From Actinomycetes bacterium (GTDB lineage Bacteria; Actinomycetota; Acidimicrobiia; Acidimicrobiales; JAMCPL01), in contig JAKBVZ010000001.1 of NCBI GenBank assembly GCA_021841005.1, positions 7,550 through 71,025 on the forward strand: DNA of 63,476 bases, in the 5' to 3' direction. Each line of letters opens with the position of its first letter. The stretch's first letter is position 1. Positions 1 to 10,498 of this stretch are shown here, piece after piece. Under the pieces are notes generated by a model. That model searched no databases and was not told the DNA's origin. It saw only the letters and a list, made by a program, of their open reading frames with translations. The position numbers and the translations under genes are program-made.

Positions 1-132
1 CCTACTCCTACTCCTACTCCTACTCCTACTCCTACTCCTACTCCTACTCCTACTCCTACTCCTACTCCTACTCCTACTCCTACTCCTACTCCTACTCCTA
101 CTCCTACTCCTACTCCTACTCCTACTCCTACG
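1..132 (+). repeat. (CCTACT)21 hexanucleotide repeat, continuing off the window
   Basis: Twenty-one perfect CCTACT units followed by CCTACG. The unit is a multiple of three and encodes Pro-Thr in the frame of the nuclease gene, so length changes would alter a linker and not the reading frame. The left end is not in the window, so the true copy number is unknown. Confidence 0.97.
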
Positions 133-1560
133 GGTCAGCCTCGCTTGAGCATCGATATTTTTGACGATGCCCGCTTGCGGCTTGGTATGCAACTCGTAGC
201 CAGCAGGTCAAGTCCCTTGCTTACGGCCTTTGACGGCGTGCTTGATCCCGGGTGCGTGAGGCTCCCAGGGTCTGCCTGGTTGCCTGCAACTGATACACCG
301 GAGAGCGAAGACGTCGATGTATTACATGATGCGGCCGCCGCTGGTGATAATCATCTTGGCGTTACCGGTCTCGATGCAGCCGACTCCGGTACTACGGCCT
401 TGCCATCGCCTCCGGCAGTTTCGGCCACTCGCTTGGAGGCGTATGCTTCTTGCCCGCGCAGGTACCTGTTCGAGCACGAGCTTGCTCTTCGTAGCGTATT
501 GCCACCAGAAGAGCTACTCACTATTGAGGCCAAGGACAAAGGTACGCTTGTACACCACATCTTAGAAACATACGTACGTCAACGCCTAGACGGGCTGCCA
601 AGGGGTCGCAATACCTTGATGGACGTTGCGGAACGGATCCTTGATGATGCTCCCAGAGACATGCAGACTGGGAATTCATTTTTCTGGCAGCGTGAACGTA
701 AAGGGATCATTGAAATGATGGAACGATTTGCCGATGAAGAGGAAGGATTCGAAGTTGCCGAGGGTGTTTCACCGGTTGCTGCAGAGTTCTCTTTTGGTAT
801 GGGTGATCCAGATGGCGGGACTTCTTATGACTACTGCATGGGAAGCGCTGGAAGCCCACGTCATCTCCGGCTCAGGGGGAAGATGGACAGGTTGGACCTG
901 TCTGCTGGTAGGTCTCGGGTGATCATCACGGATTACAAGACAGGTAAGCAGGACGGTCTGAGGAATCTGGAGAAGGACCCTGTCGATAGGGGGAAGCGTC
1001 TTCAGCTGGCCTTTTATGGTCAGGTGGCCGCAGATGTAATCTCGTCAACGGTTTCGGGCTATGGCTTTGATGACGTCGAGGCGCGTGATATCACTCCAGA
1101 AGATGCGGATTTGCCTGATTCTGGATTTGAACGGACGCATTCCGGTCTTGATGGGTCCATGCGATCTCCAGATGATCCACCTGCAAGCGGCCGCAGGGTT
1201 CCGCTCGAGGTCATAGCCCAGTACTGGCTGTTGTCAGAGGGTCGGAGTGCCGCAAGATACAGATTGGTGTTCGATGAACTGGTAAGAGAGCGTTTTCATG
1301 AGGCAATACGTCTGATTATCTCTGCCATTGAGGAAGGCACCTTTGTAGCTGTGCCAGGGAAGGCTCAAGCCCACCTGTCGTCGGTGGCATTTGAAAACTG
1401 TTCGTCGTGTGCTGTAACTGCACTGTGTCACCCTGGTCGTGGGCGCACCTGGAAGAAGAAGTTACCTTCGCTCAGGCAGGCTGGTGGTTCTTTTGTCGAG
1501 CTCATTGAAGGAGAACTGGCGGAGGAATTGAAGGGCATTACCACGAGGATCGGTGGGTAA
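1..1560 (+). CDS. AddB-like PD-(D/E)XK nuclease subunit (5' partial)
   Basis: C-terminal part of an AddB/AdnA-type exonuclease that would work with the next gene in double-strand-break resection. The reading frame is open from base 1, so the gene starts outside the window; the TTG at 145 is only an internal codon. The first 44 codons are a Pro-Thr repeat encoded by (CCTACT)n. The nuclease domain follows: CPRRYL at about residue 151, then DYKTGK at about 311 with the catalytic Asp and Lys, then a cysteine group (CSSCAVTALC) near the C-terminus. The first Cys plus the C-terminal three resemble the iron-sulfur staple of AddB-type nucleases. Helicase motifs are not visible here and may lie upstream. 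It ends 2 bp before the helicase gene, so the two are probably one operon. Confidence 0.75.
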   Translation, partial: PTPTPTPTPTPTPTPTPTPTPTPTPTPTPTPTPTPTPTPTPTPTGQPRLSIDIFDDARLRLGMQLVASRSSPLLTAFDGVLDPGCVRLPGSAWLPATDTPESEDVDVLHDAAAAGDNHLGVTGLDAADSGTTALPSPPAVSATRLEAYASCPRRYLFEHELALRSVLPPEELLTIEAKDKGTLVHHILETYVRQRLDGLPRGRNTLMDVAERILDDAPRDMQTGNSFFWQRERKGIIEMMERFADEEEGFEVAEGVSPVAAEFSFGMGDPDGGTSYDYCMGSAGSPRHLRLRGKMDRLDLSAGRSRVIITDYKTGKQDGLRNLEKDPVDRGKRLQLAFYGQVAADVISSTVSGYGFDDVEARDITPEDADLPDSGFERTHSGLDGSMRSPDDPPASGRRVPLEVIAQYWLLSEGRSAARYRLVFDELVRERFHEAIRLIISAIEEGTFVAVPGKAQAHLSSVAFENCSSCAVTALCHPGRGRTWKKKLPSLRQAGGSFVELIEGELAEELKGITTRIGG

Positions 1561-1562
1561 AG

Positions 1563-4500
1563 ATGGAGTATATACAGGATGGCATGCTTGGAGGCGTCGA
1601 TGTTGAGAGTATCGAGGCTGAAGATCGGGCCGCAAGGAGCAGGATAACCACGGACATTGAGCGGGTGCTCTTTGTCGAGGCAGGTGCCGGCACCGGCAAA
1701 ACGACTGCGCTGGTGTCCAGAGTAGTATCGGTTGCCCAGGCAATAAATACCCGTTGCGATGATCGACAGGATCTGCCGGAACACATTGTGGCAATCACAT
1801 TTACCGAAGCAGCGGCGCAGGAGCTGGGCGAGCGGATACGTCATGCACTGGCCAGCGCCGGGATCCGCGATGATCTGGTCATTGCCTGTACGATTCACTC
1901 ATTTGCGGCACGGCTGCTGAGAGAGTACGGGACCTTGACGTTGCTGCCTGTGGGATTCGAAATAATGGATGCAATTGCCGAGACTGCGTACCTTGCAGAA
2001 GCCTGGAAGAGCGCGCTAGCGGAAATGCTTGCCGATGTTCGTTCGGCAAAGGTGTTGAGTATCTGTATGGCCATGGGAGCGACCCTGATGCACCTCCGCG
2101 ATACCTACATGGAGTTCCAGGAGAACTGGGAGCGGCTCGAGACGTTCCGCGAGCCGGTATGGAGCGACCATGACGCGGCATCAGAGTTTGATCTGGAACG
2201 CGACTTGATGATTTTGTTGAAGTCGAAGACAGGGAGCCTGTTGACGATGTTGGATGGGCTGGTGTCCAGGGCTAATCGTGAGTGCCAGTCGCAAGACGAT
2301 ATGCTGTATCGTTACATAATTGATACGCTGGTGCCTGTAGGCACAGATGTACGGCTGGCCCTGGAAAAAGAGGATGTCGAAGGTGTGCTGGAGGCTTTAC
2401 GCTCTTGTGCCTTCCGGGCTGAGTCGAGAACGGGCAGGAAAGATTCTTGGGTGGATATTGGAGAAATCAGGGATTCCTGCCGTGCGATTCGAGATGGCGT
2501 GGTTGGATTGCTTGCTGACGCCGGCCATCTTATTGGCTGGGCTTTGCTTGGGATGTTCTCTACGTATGTTGCAGATCAAGCATCCAAGCGGGTCACGCAA
2601 GGTAAGGTAACGTTTCACGATCTCTTGGTGCTCGCACGTGACTTGCTCAGAGATGATCCTGGGGTGCGCGCAAAGGTGAGAGCGGAATACACCTATATCT
2701 TTGTGGATGAATTCCAGGATACCGATCCGATACAGGCCGAGATAATCGGTTATATAGTGTCCAGCCACGATGATTGCGATCTACTCGCTGCGCGTTCCGG
2801 CAGTCTGTTTGTAGTAGGTGATCCACGGCAGTCCATCTATAGATTCAGGCGGGCCGATGTGGAACTGTACAGGTCGTTGGCCGGCAGTGCCGATCAGGTG
2901 CGCTTGCAGGTCAATTTCAGATCCAGACCAGGCATATTGGAGATGGTAAACAGCCTGTTCACGGATATCTTCACGGATCAGCAGCTTCACTCATCTCTAG
3001 TACCAAGCAGGGATGATGTCATCGCTGATCAGACCCTGGATATGCCGGCAAGTCGCATGGCTACTGGCGCCGAAGATACTGGTACTGGTGCGACTGGTAC
3101 TGGGAGTGGGATATTCAGTCCTCCGCAGGTACTCACGCTGGGCGGTCCCATTGAGGGTGCTCATAGCGATGGAATACGTGATCAGGCGGCTGACGACGTG
3201 GCATTACGTATACGAGACATGGTTCGCGACAGATGGCCGGTGGAAGATCGCAATGGTCAGGTGGGGCCAATCAAATTTAGGGACATTGCCATCCTGGTGT
3301 CTACTAGGACATCGGTGGAAGCGATAGAGGAACGCCTATCTGAGTACGGTATCCCCTATCATTTGGAGGGTGTCGGATATATGTGGCGATCCGATGAGAT
3401 CTTTGACATACTGTCGGTGTTACGTGCAGTGGCCGGCCCGTACGACGCGCAGGCCGTTGTCGCTGCGCTTCGTTCCCCGTTGCTGGGATGCAGCGACCAA
3501 GACGTGTATTTGTGGCATAAGCGTGGAGGCGATTGGAACCTGGATGAGGAGCCGGAGGAAGCGGCCGGACGAGGCGGAGGAATGGGAACCACCGGGCGTG
3601 CCACGGATATACAGGATGTATCCGGGCAAGTAGATCATGGCGGAGCTTACGAAGATCCCGTGTCGCGAGGAAAGAAGATACTACGCGAATTGGTCGACCT
3701 ATCTCAGCATGAGTCGGTATCTTCCATGGTGCGGTGCATCCTGTTTGACTACGGGGGTATGGAAATGTATATGGGCACAGATCGCTGGAGAGACTCAGTT
3801 GCGTTGTTGCGCTGGTTTCTTGTCCAGGCAGTGCGATTCGATGATGACGCAGAGGGCAACCTTACTGACTTCATCCAATATATGGATGACCAGGTATCCA
3901 TGGAGGAAAGCGCACCAGCCAGGCTTCCCCAGGATGATGACGACGATGCAGTGAGGATCATGACCGTACATAGCGCCAAAGGGTTGGAATTCGGGGCAGT
4001 ATTTGTTGCTGGCATAGACAGGGATGTCACGAGAGGCAGGAGATCTCCGCACCTGTTGTTCGATTCTTTCGGCAAGGTGGAGCTGAAGGTGGGCGATGCA
4101 AAGACATCCGGCTACGATGTCATGGATGATGCGGACAAAATGGCTGATCTGGCCGAGAGTAGCCGGCTGCTCTATGTCGCGTGTACTCGTGCGCGGGATT
4201 ACCTGGTACTTGTACTCCATCATAGGGCAGGCAGCAGCCCTGATACCTGCCATGCGGCGCTCTTGGATACCTGGTTAAAGGATAATCCACAGTTTGGTCA
4301 CGAGTGGCCGGTTGTTACCTATGCTGAAAGCGCTATACGCAACTTGGCTGGCGAGGTATGTTGCGGTAGAGGCAATTCCCGGTTGCCTTTTTCCAAAATA
4401 GAGGCTTCCTGGGAGCACGATAGAGAGATGCTGTCTGCCGGAGTTGGTTCCAGCTTGTGGCGTACGTCCAAGGCCACCGATGTCGAGCAGGAGTACCGGG

Positions 4501-5768
4501 GGCTCGTTCAGGGCCAACGTGGATTTTCCCGTTCGGCAGTCGATAGTCATGTCACTGTGGACGCCACTATGCATATCACTATGCATGTCACAGCGGATGA
4601 TGCTGTGGACGCCGCATCAGCGACTTCAGATGATGAGTTGGATCAGGATACTCTTGTCCAGCCTGGGAGCCCTCCGATCTCTCCATCAGGGGATGACCGG
4701 AATGCTTCCCGCGTGCCATTGTCATTAGCACATACAGATGCGTCGCATGCAAGACGTGAGACAAGCTTAGCAATTGGCAATGCAGTCCATAGCTTATTGA
4801 AGCAAATGGACCTGCGAAGTGCAGTAGAAGCATTCACAGATACAGATGTGTCACGGCATGATGCCACGGCCCGTGGTGATCATTCGGATCGTGTCAGGCA
4901 GGAGGTCGAGGCACTGGCTCGTCGGGTTGCGACGTCATACCACATTGCAGGATCAGCCGATAAGGTTGCTCGTATGGCACTGTTTGCGCTGGAGAGCGAT
5001 ACTGTTCGTAAGGTCACAAGGTGCCGTTACGCGCAAGAGGTACCTGTCGTGGCTCCATTGGAAAGTTTCTTGAAGGCGACTGGAGCGGACAGGGAATTCA
5101 CGCGTGCTGGGGAGCTAGGTGGAGCGACAGATGCCTTCTTGTCGGGTGCAGGCGGAGCGGCGGGTGCAGGCAATGTCGAGAGTACCGATCCGGACGGCGG
5201 TACATGGATGGAGCGCCGCCAAGACTCCATAAGTCCCCATACGATGAGTGCAAGTGCAAGTGCTCTGGGGGCGGAGGGCGTGGTGGACTTGCTTATTGAG
5301 GGTGAAGATGGCCTGATTATCGTGGATTTCAAGACCGAGGCCCGAGAGGCAGGCGATTTCAAGACCGAGGCCCGAGAGGCAGGCGATTTCAAGACCGAGG
5401 CCCGAGAGGCTGAAGCGTCCGGAAACGCCAGAGAGATCAAAGAGGTCAATCGGCATGAAGATCAAGAGGCGGTGCCACCGTGTCGAAACGGTACCAACTC
5501 CGAGACGCCGCTTCCGCGCGACATCGAGCGTGCATCATGGCCCCTCCAGAACGCAGATGACCAAAATGGTTCGCCAGTCTTTGCTGAGTACGTGCTTCAG
5601 CTGGCTTTCTACGCCGGAGCGCTGAAAGCGGTAACGAAGAAGCCGGTTACCAGCTGCGTTGTTGCTTACCTTGGAGGGCCAACGCCTGTCGAGCATGTAA
5701 TAGCGGGGACAGAACTTAGCGAAGCGATGAGAATGGCTGGGGAGATTGCCTGGCGGCTGGTCAGCTAG
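1563..5768 (+). CDS. addA: UvrD/RecB-family helicase-nuclease (AddA-like)
   Basis: Superfamily 1 DNA helicase fused to a RecB-type nuclease, 1401 aa, the motor subunit of an AddAB-type resection complex. Walker A is EAGAGTGKTT at about residues 39-48. Walker B/DExx is FVDEFQDTDP near 380, followed by GDPRQSIYRFR, NFRSRPG, the late-helicase motif TVHSAKGLEF and LLYVACTRAR. The C-terminal nuclease has GVVDLL, then VDFKT at about 1253-1257, then QLAFYAGAL. Between DFKT and QLAFYAG there is an extra stretch of about 95 residues that starts with a triplicated 10-residue unit containing DFKT. A low-complexity insert also sits after the FRSRP region (TGTGATGTGSG). The start ATG lies 2 bp after the preceding stop. 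AdnB-type assignment is an alternative. Confidence 0.88.
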   Translation: MEYIQDGMLGGVDVESIEAEDRAARSRITTDIERVLFVEAGAGTGKTTALVSRVVSVAQAINTRCDDRQDLPEHIVAITFTEAAAQELGERIRHALASAGIRDDLVIACTIHSFAARLLREYGTLTLLPVGFEIMDAIAETAYLAEAWKSALAEMLADVRSAKVLSICMAMGATLMHLRDTYMEFQENWERLETFREPVWSDHDAASEFDLERDLMILLKSKTGSLLTMLDGLVSRANRECQSQDDMLYRYIIDTLVPVGTDVRLALEKEDVEGVLEALRSCAFRAESRTGRKDSWVDIGEIRDSCRAIRDGVVGLLADAGHLIGWALLGMFSTYVADQASKRVTQGKVTFHDLLVLARDLLRDDPGVRAKVRAEYTYIFVDEFQDTDPIQAEIIGYIVSSHDDCDLLAARSGSLFVVGDPRQSIYRFRRADVELYRSLAGSADQVRLQVNFRSRPGILEMVNSLFTDIFTDQQLHSSLVPSRDDVIADQTLDMPASRMATGAEDTGTGATGTGSGIFSPPQVLTLGGPIEGAHSDGIRDQAADDVALRIRDMVRDRWPVEDRNGQVGPIKFRDIAILVSTRTSVEAIEERLSEYGIPYHLEGVGYMWRSDEIFDILSVLRAVAGPYDAQAVVAALRSPLLGCSDQDVYLWHKRGGDWNLDEEPEEAAGRGGGMGTTGRATDIQDVSGQVDHGGAYEDPVSRGKKILRELVDLSQHESVSSMVRCILFDYGGMEMYMGTDRWRDSVALLRWFLVQAVRFDDDAEGNLTDFIQYMDDQVSMEESAPARLPQDDDDDAVRIMTVHSAKGLEFGAVFVAGIDRDVTRGRRSPHLLFDSFGKVELKVGDAKTSGYDVMDDADKMADLAESSRLLYVACTRARDYLVLVLHHRAGSSPDTCHAALLDTWLKDNPQFGHEWPVVTYAESAIRNLAGEVCCGRGNSRLPFSKIEASWEHDREMLSAGVGSSLWRTSKATDVEQEYRGLVQGQRGFSRSAVDSHVTVDATMHITMHVTADDAVDAASATSDDELDQDTLVQPGSPPISPSGDDRNASRVPLSLAHTDASHARRETSLAIGNAVHSLLKQMDLRSAVEAFTDTDVSRHDATARGDHSDRVRQEVEALARRVATSYHIAGSADKVARMALFALESDTVRKVTRCRYAQEVPVVAPLESFLKATGADREFTRAGELGGATDAFLSGAGGAAGAGNVESTDPDGGTWMERRQDSISPHTMSASASALGAEGVVDLLIEGEDGLIIVDFKTEAREAGDFKTEAREAGDFKTEAREAEASGNAREIKEVNRHEDQEAVPPCRNGTNSETPLPRDIERASWPLQNADDQNGSPVFAEYVLQLAFYAGALKAVTKKPVTSCVVAYLGGPTPVEHVIAGTELSEAMRMAGEIAWRLVS
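5325..5410 (+). repeat. 30-bp tandem repeat (2.9 copies) inside the AddA nuclease motif
   Basis: Units at 5325-5354, 5355-5384 and 5385-5410 are identical apart from the truncated end. Each encodes DFKTEAREAG, so the catalytic Asp-x-Lys signature of the RecB-type nuclease is present three times in tandem. Confidence 0.95.
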
Positions 5769-5844
5769 CAGTGTAGGTCGTATTAGTGCCTGAGGATACA
5801 GTCAGCGCACGCGTGAATGTGAGCGGGATGCTCTTAGTGTCGCG

Positions 5845-5861
5845 CCCCGAGGGCTCGGGGA
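5845..5861 (+). terminator. GC hairpin downstream of addA
   Basis: CCCCGAG and CTCGGGG pair with a very short loop about 80 bp after the addA stop. There is no T-run, so this is only a possible terminator. Confidence 0.3.
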
Positions 5862-5868
5862 TGCAGCA

Positions 5869-6012
5869 ATGAGATCGTCTCTTCGGCTGTTCGAGCAGCG
5901 GGTTTTTGAGTACGTCGAGTTGGCTGAAGAGAAGCTGATAGGTCTTACTGCCTGCGAAGACAAGGTTGTATCTATTTCTACTTCACTTTTTTTGTGGTTA
6001 CTTTGGAGATAG
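5869..6012 (+). CDS. possible 47-aa small ORF
   Basis: ATG at 5869 opens a 47-codon frame starting MRSSLRLFEQ and containing the charged segment EYVELAEEK. It ends just inside the second copy of a 37-bp repeat. No ribosome-binding site stands out and no family is recognised. The segment from 5769 to 6072 holds no other gene. It could be a decayed 3' end of a lost gene. Confidence 0.25.
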   Translation: MRSSLRLFEQRVFEYVELAEEKLIGLTACEDKVVSISTSLFLWLLWR

Positions 6013-6044
6013 GTCTTACTGGCTGCGAAGACAAGGTTGTATCT
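5937..6044. repeat. 37-bp direct repeat pair
   Basis: Copies at 5937-5973 and 6008-6044 differ at one position and are 71 bp apart. They look like a local tandem duplication in the gap between addA and the convergent TetR gene. Confidence 0.9.
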
Positions 6045-6072
6045 GCCCTGTGAGCTGGCTGCGCGGCTTGGC

Positions 6073-6807
6073 TTAGTCGGCATGTACCGCCCTCAGCCCT
6101 GCCCATACGAGGTCGGCCAAGCGTCGTGCTATCTGGGCTGCTTCATCGGTGCTAGGAGGTGGTGGAGGATCGGAATGACCGTACACCTCGACCCAGTGCC
6201 TGCTCACCGCCACGCCCATACCCACTACCGCAGTGGCCAGCAAGGTGCGGTGCTCTTCGTCGAGACCTATGTCAATCAAGCTGTAGATAATGTCGGCGAT
6301 GCTGCCCTCCACGTTCCGCAAGGCAATCGACAAGTCCCTGTCGTCTTGCATATCGCTCATCAGCAGCAGCCTGAAAGTATCCATTTCAGTGGCGAGAAGG
6401 GTAAAGAAAGCAACAAAGCCCAGTTCGACCTGTTCTTTAGGGGAAGTGGCGCCGTAGGTGGCCGTGGCGATCGCTTTTATCAGCTTGTTACTGGCTTCGG
6501 TGACCAGTTCCTTGTAGAGGGATCGCTTGGAGGGGAAATGCTGGTAAAGGATTGGTTTGGTAACCCCGGCCAGCATGGAAATATCTTCCATAGTGGTTCC
6601 CTTGTATCCTTTACGAGAGAAGGCAATGCCTGCCATGCTAAGCAACTGTTCCCGTCTTTTGCCGGCAGGCATCCGGCGCTGCCGCGGTCTATCCTTGTCT
6701 TTAGCCTGCGCAGATGCAGGCCTGTCGAGCGGGTCGGTGCCCGTGAAGTTGTGAGATGGATTGTGGGTAGAGGTGCTGTTGCCGGGTATCCTGCTTGCCG
6801 TATTCAT
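6073..6807 (-). CDS. TetR/AcrR-family transcriptional regulator
   Basis: DNA-binding repressor of 244 aa or less. The helix-turn-helix is clear: AFSRKGYKGTTMEDIS, then AGVTKPILYQHFPSKRSLY, typical of TetR. The first 45 residues are polar and low in complexity, so translation may really begin at the Met of MPAGKRREQ (about 6672). It is divergent from the enoyl-CoA hydratase gene. TetR regulators beside acyl-CoA genes often control fatty-acid metabolism, so the neighbour is a plausible target, but this is inference. The C-terminal ligand domain cannot be assigned. Confidence 0.85.
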   Translation of the reverse strand: MNTASRIPGNSTSTHNPSHNFTGTDPLDRPASAQAKDKDRPRQRRMPAGKRREQLLSMAGIAFSRKGYKGTTMEDISMLAGVTKPILYQHFPSKRSLYKELVTEASNKLIKAIATATYGATSPKEQVELGFVAFFTLLATEMDTFRLLLMSDMQDDRDLSIALRNVEGSIADIIYSLIDIGLDEEHRTLLATAVVGMGVAVSRHWVEVYGHSDPPPPPSTDEAAQIARRLADLVWAGLRAVHAD

Positions 6808-6982
6808 GCAACGATAATAACACTTGGTACCGCTTTCTCACATATGTGCGTGCATGGATGTGCTTTTTGCTAGTCTTGACCACAAGGCTGGCTGGCACGG
6901 TCGCCCTTGGTAGTATCGTGTGCAGTGTATCGTGTGTGTTGTATCGTGCAACGCCCGGTCTGGATCGAGAGGTATTCAAGTC

Positions 6983-8945
<1,963 letters not shown>

Positions 8946-9014
8946 ATCGAACTGGAAGACGATACTTGCCGGTGTCCGGCGGGCAGGGAGATTGGTCGTA
9001 ACGGAACAGGCTGG

Positions 9015-10271
9015 TCAGACGCCCAGGCTGGTCAGGGAGTCTTCCACGCGAGAGGCGGCGCTTTGGTGGAAAGCCGTCCATGCCGGGATGGAATTGCCCA
9101 GGTCTGCAGCTTCTTGCCATAGGGACCCTTCGAGGGGCGACAGCACAGCTCTGATTCCTTCCAGTGCGCCGGGATCATCCTCCGACCTCTGGCGTAGTGC
9201 ATCGAACCGTTTCCAGGTTGCCTCTCTTTCCATGAATCCAGGTACATGGTACGGCGGGAGGATCGGCATAAATATGGAGCAGCAGGGGCTGCCAAGTGTG
9301 GCCCAGCAGAGTGCGGGCTGATTATCATCCACGGGAAGGAACGTGATCATTGCAGCTGCCGTTGTCTGGTAGCTGCGGATATGCATACATATACTCACGC
9401 CCGTGCCGTCAGGTAGGGAATATGCTGGAGGTGGAACGGTATCCTGGTGGGTAGGTGAGAGAGGGTCGCCCCATGGTCCGGTGCCATGATCGCGCAGGTG
9501 GGCGGCAAACGAGGATGCAGTATGTAATATATCTGCCATATTGCGCTCAGTAACCCCTGTATTCCTTGACTGGCTTGCCAGGGAATCGAGAAACTTATGA
9601 CTTGCATTCAGGCGGATGTCCGCATGAGCGGTGGGAGCATCTGGGCTGCGCCAGCTGTCGAAGTCAGATCCTGCAGCCACGTCCTTCGAGGCAATATCCC
9701 AATCCGTCGTCAAGGTAATCCTATTGGAGATGCATGCTCCGGCTACAGCGTTGCTTGGATATATGCGCTTGGCTGCCCATGTGGCTCCGGAGGTTTCGAC
9801 TATCCAGGCTTCGTGAGGGTCGGCCACAAGGAATGATGACCAGTATGGTTCCGCTGCATGTGCATCGGCTATCCCGCCCTGGCCATACGCGTCGAGTAGC
9901 CGCGCGATTTCTCGGACTGCCTCTTCACCGGTGGTGGAGCGCTCGAGAGCAAGGCGCACTAGATCCATTCCTATAAGGGCGGGGCGCGACTCATATGGAT
10001 CGTCCCGCGTGTAGATCTTTTCGTTGCCTATGGCGACACAGTGTGTGTTGATACCGTGTTCGGCTCCCCACAACCATGTGGGCCTCGAAATAAGGCAGGG
10101 CTGTGCTCCCGTGTCCTCTATTCTGATGTACTGGGTGGGCAGTGTGCGATTGTCGCAATCGGCTGGTCTTCCGTGGACGGCGTGGAGCACCTGAGGTTCG
10201 TCGACAGGGCGGTCAGAGTTCTTGGCGAAGAAGGTGCCCTGCTGGGTGACTAGGCAAAGGGTGTCGCACAT
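9015..10271 (-). CDS. C69-family peptidase / secernin-like Ntn hydrolase
   Basis: N-terminal nucleophile hydrolase of 418 aa. The protein begins MCDT, so Cys2 would be exposed as the nucleophile after Met removal. FFAKNSDRP and the WLWGAEHGIN segment are characteristic of the dipeptidase A/secernin group, as is SSFLVADPHEAWIVETSG. It probably hydrolyses amide bonds of small peptides or acyl-amino acids. It fits the surrounding peptide importer and aminotransferases. Its start faces the divergent aminotransferase gene across a repeat-rich promoter region. Confidence 0.83.
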   Translation of the reverse strand: MCDTLCLVTQQGTFFAKNSDRPVDEPQVLHAVHGRPADCDNRTLPTQYIRIEDTGAQPCLISRPTWLWGAEHGINTHCVAIGNEKIYTRDDPYESRPALIGMDLVRLALERSTTGEEAVREIARLLDAYGQGGIADAHAAEPYWSSFLVADPHEAWIVETSGATWAAKRIYPSNAVAGACISNRITLTTDWDIASKDVAAGSDFDSWRSPDAPTAHADIRLNASHKFLDSLASQSRNTGVTERNMADILHTASSFAAHLRDHGTGPWGDPLSPTHQDTVPPPAYSLPDGTGVSICMHIRSYQTTAAAMITFLPVDDNQPALCWATLGSPCCSIFMPILPPYHVPGFMEREATWKRFDALRQRSEDDPGALEGIRAVLSPLEGSLWQEAADLGNSIPAWTAFHQSAASRVEDSLTSLGV

Positions 10272-10303
10272 ACCAGTTGATAATTATATCTCACCGATGG
10301 CGG

Positions 10304-10389
10304 GGTATTGGTATTGGTATTGCGTTGCGTTGCGTTGCGTTGCGTTGCGTAATGTGAACACCCACACCCACACCCACACCCACACCCAC
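10304..10389. repeat. three adjacent microsatellites between divergent genes
   Basis: (GGTATT)3 at 10304-10321, (TGCGT)6 at 10321-10350 and about five ACCCAC units at 10358-10389 occupy the 227-bp space between the C69 peptidase and class-III aminotransferase starts. The five-base unit would shift spacing by half a helical turn per unit. The ACCCAC tract and the following GGGTGTGG can pair. Confidence 0.93.
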
Positions 10390-10498
10390 GGGTGTGGATC
10401 TCATTTTCGAGTACGGCCGCAGCTGCAATGATGATGATAGAGTACGTGCTGAGGAGTGTGAGCTAAGCTGATCGAAATGGTTGAGGGTGGTCGAGCGA

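Noticed and set aside
145-1560. TTG at 145 as the true start of the first gene
   Set aside because: The same frame is open to base 1, so the gene continues upstream of the window.
6037-6873. 278-aa plus-strand ORF
   Set aside because: It mirrors the TetR gene on the other strand; the TetR frame has the real helix-turn-helix.
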